DNA from: Misgurnus anguillicaudatus
Taxonomy: Eukaryota; Chordata; Actinopteri; Cypriniformes; Cobitidae
DNA length: 64,000 bases
Assembly (NCBI RefSeq): GCF_027580225.2
Contig: NW_027395276.1
Span: forward strand, 3,393,501-3,457,500
Reading direction: 5' to 3'
The position numbers and the translations under genes are program-made. The notes beneath the pieces are model-generated. The model was not told where the DNA came from, made no database searches, and saw only the letters and a list, made by a program, of their open reading frames with translations. Positions 60,554 through 64,000 of the stretch are shown here, in pieces; within the stretch, counting starts at the first letter, position 1; every line of letters starts with the position of its first letter.

Positions 60554-62290
60554 CTTAAATTTTCTAAATGAAAAACATTTTTCTTTTCCAACCGGACACT
60601 TTCTTCTGCTTCCAGCTCCTTAGACATCTGAAACATGTTTTGCGATGATTGGTGACGGGTCTTTCTCATGAAAATCCTACTTAGCTTCACCATGCTTTAG
60701 GAAAGACTGAACAACAACTGGGGAAATCAAAACATCATCTCATCTCTCTCCTGATGTTGGGACAACATAATGGTTTTGGAAGTGAAAGGGAGAGAGGGTG
60801 GAGAACGTGAGCCGTGTTGGCTTTGGATTGCGTGTTTGGTTGTCCGTTTCGGTTTGAGGTAATGATGTGGATAATAAGACACAAGGACACTAGGCGCCAA
60901 CTTAAAAGGCGTGTGAAAGTGGCTATAATGGTGCTCTGGAGACGATACCACTCCCTTTCTCCGTGGATGTCCCCTGGCTTACACGTTGCTTCTACTCCTG
61001 TTTTCTTTCCTGTTTCTTAAAAACATCCATCATTAGAGCTTTGCACTATTACTCTTGCTTATACACTGGATTAGATATTTGAACAAAGCCCAAACTCTAG
61101 GCATTAAACTTTGGTGCACGTCCCATTCTGTGCTACGGGTATGAAGGATAGCTCAAACCATATGGCTTGTTGTTGGAGATGCGTGCTATCACTTTTATTA
61201 GCTATTCGATTTTCTACCTGGCTTGCAAAAAACTTGTAAATGCCCATGACCTGAGCCATATTTATTAACCAGAACATCAAAACCGTGGTTTTTGTGAAGC
61301 TGGATTTCTGAGCACTTTCTACTTTAATTGAAACTCAATTGTTTGTTTTTTCCTCACAATCTTAATTTTGATCTCTCAATCTAAACCGCAAAAGCATTCC
61401 CAGAATCAGCATTTTTATGTTTCCTTGCTAAAAACCTCAGCATGCGTTCTTTCGAGGACTAAAGAAAGCCTGGGGACATTAAATCTTTCTCAAACCTTTG
61501 TTAACAAACTCCCCAAACACCAGCATCCATCTCACGACAGCTGGTCTGCACAGACCGGACAACATGTTTAGACTCTATCCTCTCCGCCGTTTCCATGGGA
61601 ATGACATAGCAGGTGCGTTTAGTGTGAGACTGAAGCCACCAAATTTGCTCAGCGCTACATTATGAGCACCATTTCCTGTCCCGAGCCTACTCGCTCTGAC
61701 ATCAGGCACTGGGTTTGTCGGTCTGTCAAAATCAAGCCAAAATGCCTCAATCCTTTTCTCTTCAGAGGACATAAGTCGTTGTCCAGGGCCAGCTAAGGAA
61801 GTAACATGGCAATGTCAATTAGTCAACGGATAAATCTACTCTCCGGAAAAGCCAAACGATCTGTGGGAGGAGAATGTGGAAGAGGAGGGTAACTCCTCTG
61901 AGACTTTAAGAGTCACGCGATCGATGATGAAGATGAGGAAAAGACGAATAACACAGAGAATGAGGAGCAGACTGGAACGGAAAACTGGCGACGGAGAGAA
62001 GGGTTTCCTCACAGCTCAGCTGGCTTTAAGAAGAAATCTACTGTCAGTGCTGATCAACAATAGGGTTCGCACACATCGATTTTCATCAAGAAGCATTTCA
62101 GATCTGTTTGTGTGTAGTAATGCAATGTACTACACATTCATCTCTTCTTGATATACATGTACTAACTCTATGGCAAAATTTCAATATCAATTTAAAAAAA
62201 TGGGTGTGAAGTGATTTACTCAGGGCACTGACAAAGTGCAAGTTAAGGAACACAGAATCATGTCATTTCCATAATGACCACGCAATGTAA

Positions 62291-62439
62291 AGGTATTGCG
62301 GAGGATTTTCTTTATCCGGGTGGATCATCAAGACTATTGGTCCTCCTAGTTGTCAATCAGGAGTGTTGCGCAATTGCATTTTTTTTAAAAAGTGGAGAAG
62401 GCGGTTCTTTTCTAAAATTTGAGAAAATCCTCTGCACCT
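62291..62439. mobile_element. small MITE with AGGTATTGCGGAGGATTTTC ends, TTAA on one side
   Basis: Left AGGTATTGCGGAGGATTTTC and inverted GAAAATCCTCTGCACCT. The right flank is TTAA (62440-62443); the left flank reads GTAA, one mismatch from TTAA. 149 bp, non-coding. Confidence 0.65.
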
Positions 62440-62929
62440 TTAAGAAAATTAAAATGCATATATAGGAGTTAGATAATGCCGCAAATTGTGTTGCGTGATT
62501 TGTAAGGGATAATGTATAGGCAGCAGTTTGTTTATTTTATACCCACTTATTGCATGGCTATTTACATGATGAGTAAGGTAAGGAGCATTAAATATTGATT
62601 TGAAATATTTAATTTGCTCATTTTAACTAATGCAGACCTTCCGCAAGAAAAACACTTTTACTTTCAGTTTTAAGATAAAACAAGACGTTTCAATGGTTTG
62701 GTTTTATCATTTGTAAAAATAATGTCATATATGTTATTAAATGAAATTTATATTACATTTTTGTGTAATATTAAACTTTACCTTTTGAATGATTTGCAGC
62801 ATCCAGGTTTTAAGCGGTTATTATCGGAGACAAACCTGCAAATGTCATGAACGGCCAATCAGAATAATACATTTAGTGTAATAAATTTAAATAATCTCAT
62901 CCCATAAAATGTCTGAAAGGGAAACTCCT

Positions 62930-62999
62930 ACAAATGCATTAATAAATGTGTGTGCACTGTGTGTAATTATTTTTTATACATTTAACAAAAATGTTATGC

Positions 63000-63059
<60 letters not shown>

Positions 63060-63166
63060 TATCTATATATAATGTAAAATGATCAAAATCGAAATAAATA
63101 AATATTATGCAGAAACAAACTTTTATTTTGTATACGATTAATCACGATTACTCTTTTCACAGCCCT
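62930..63166. mobile_element. hAT right-end fragment (AATCACGATTACTC...CAGCCCTA)
   Basis: Ends ATTAATCACGATTACTC then TTTTCACAGCCCTA, the inverse of a TAGGGCTG hAT end with ATTAATCGTGATTA subterminal sequence. The left end was not found; the left limit is approximate. Confidence 0.6.
63001..63050. repeat. (AT)n microsatellite
   Basis: About 25 TA repeats followed by a T run. Lies within the hAT right-end fragment ending at 63166. Confidence 0.9.
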
Positions 63167-63408
63167 AAAAAAAAAGTATTGACAGTAATGTTTGTGAGTG
63201 ACCTTAATTCATATGCATTTGTAGGATTTATACAGATAAACGTTAACGTTTCTTAAATACATACAAGCATGTGATCAAAATATGGTAATTGTGTGTTTGT
63301 GTGGCTTCAATGACGCGTTTAATTCACCGCTACTCCAGTGCATTAACTCCACGAGCACCATTCCGTTTTTGTGATCTTAAATATCTTCAAATATGCATTT
63401 GCTGTTCG

Positions 63409-64000
63409 TAGGGATGGGATGATTTAGCCTGGTCCAACCAGACTCTTGTACATTCATTTCATTTGTACAGAGAGTCTGGCCACGCTCCATTGCAAAGCGT
63501 TACTTCCGTTAAGGAGGGTCCTCTGTTGAAGTTTAAAACTATTGGATCTGCCCAGAGTCACTCAGGATGTGCCATAGGCGATCGCTAACGTGTGGTCGTG
63601 ACGTATATCATGCACCGAAACCGCCCAGAAACAACAAGTCCGAATAATCAGACCAACAAAACTTAGCAAACCTGGTTCTTGCTCCAGCTTTAACTTCTGT
63701 ATATTCGGCAGTTTGGCAAAAACGGACCGAATAGATTTTCTCACGCTGCCATTACTGAACTACAGCTCAAACCGACCACGACCTCAACGTCATCGTTCTT
63801 AGCCACACCCCTCTGTTCGCTGATTGGACCTACAGATTTTTGCAGGAGAAAACGAAATTCTACACAGCAGTCCCAGACGTTGTACTGAAGCAAAATGAAA
63901 ATTAAGCAGAAGCAGGTAGGAGGGCGGAGCCAGGCTAGGGACGATTACCGGTTTCACGATTAACCATGATAAAATGTCCTGACTGTTAGTAAAATTAAAA
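63409..64000. mobile_element. hAT left end, interrupted by a family F element and cut by the window edge
   Basis: TAGGGATGGGATGATT at 63409, then the insertion 63425-63937, then GGGACGATTACCGGTTTCAC and GATTAACCATGATAAAAT. The GGATGATT / GGACGATT pair around the insert is a possible target duplication with one mismatch. The far end is outside the window. Confidence 0.55.
63425..63937. mobile_element. family F element with TAGCCTGG ends, 0.5 kb
   Basis: TAGCCTGGTCCAACCAGACT and inverted GGCGGAGCCAGGCTA. AGTCTGGCCACGCTCCATTG is shared with 36147-37162. A minus-strand open frame (63562-63744) lies within and has no known motif. Confidence 0.7.

Larger units (their letters stand above)
42880..64000 (-). 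other. gpc5: gpc5 upstream intron (partial, continues past right edge)
   Basis: No second glypican exon with the expected CCTRKMEE-like motif was seen on the minus strand here. The region holds the repeats listed separately. In 48.6-50.7, 50.9-51.7, 57.7-58.3 and 60.6-62.2 kb I see no supported gene or clear repeat. In mammals the miR-17-92 host gene lies just upstream of GPC5; if that order holds in this fish it would be beyond the right edge. That is established knowledge for mammals and inference here. Confidence 0.65.

Noticed and set aside
61876..62151. 91-codon plus-strand frame rich in Arg, Lys, Met and Glu
   Set aside because: It looks charged and exon-like at first but has no known motif and no convincing acceptor or donor; left uncalled.

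Overview
The window looks like intronic DNA from a ray-finned fish, most likely a cyprinid (zebrafish, carp or barb relatives). It is AT-rich with no prokaryotic gene organisation. It is packed with short non-autonomous DNA transposons (hAT, TTAA-flanked, PIF/Harbinger-like and TA-flanked families), has a DANA/HE1-like tRNA-SINE fragment and abundant (CA)n repeats, and has almost no protein-coding sequence. Species is inferred from repeat style only.

Only two host-gene exons could be supported, both on the minus strand and belonging to one gene, a glypican most like glypican-5 (gpc5). The large exon at 42162-42879 carries the cysteine-rich core and the family signature. The next exon, at 16412-16563, joins it in phase across an intron of about 25.6 kb. 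42880-64000 is therefore part of the upstream intron and 1-16411 part of the downstream intron. The first exons lie beyond the right edge, and the exons for the C-terminal part (heparan sulphate attachment and GPI anchor regions in known glypicans) lie beyond the left edge.

Layout, left to right. 1-16.4 kb: downstream intron with a cut TTAA-type MITE at the edge, a diverged tandem duplication, hAT elements with clear 8-bp target duplications (4546-6516, 6603-7049, 10132-11974), a SINE fragment and several MITEs. 16.4-16.6 kb: small gpc5 exon whose splice-acceptor pyrimidine tract is a (CT)n microsatellite. 16.6-42.2 kb: large intron with a three-level nest at 19.9-22.1 kb, a polypyrimidine block at 29.1-29.4 kb, a 2.3-kb A-rich minisatellite at 30.1-32.5 kb, a second three-level nest at 34.8-35.7 kb and a hAT with a BED-finger remnant at 39.2-40.7 kb. 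42.2-42.9 kb: large gpc5 exon. 42.9-64 kb: upstream intron with an interrupted palindromic element, a CA-rich minisatellite hit twice by hAT elements (44.4-47.3 kb), a 723-bp fold-back element, a 1.66-kb AT-flanked element, a 1.6-kb hAT, and pairs of related repeats in opposite orientation.

I found no new enzymatic or defence-like system. The distinctive content is transposon archaeology (nests with readable target-site duplications and several empty-site comparisons), remnants of hAT transposase, and repeat tracts that may affect splicing or DNA structure. Superfamily names rest on terminal sequences and target duplications read by eye; no database search was possible.
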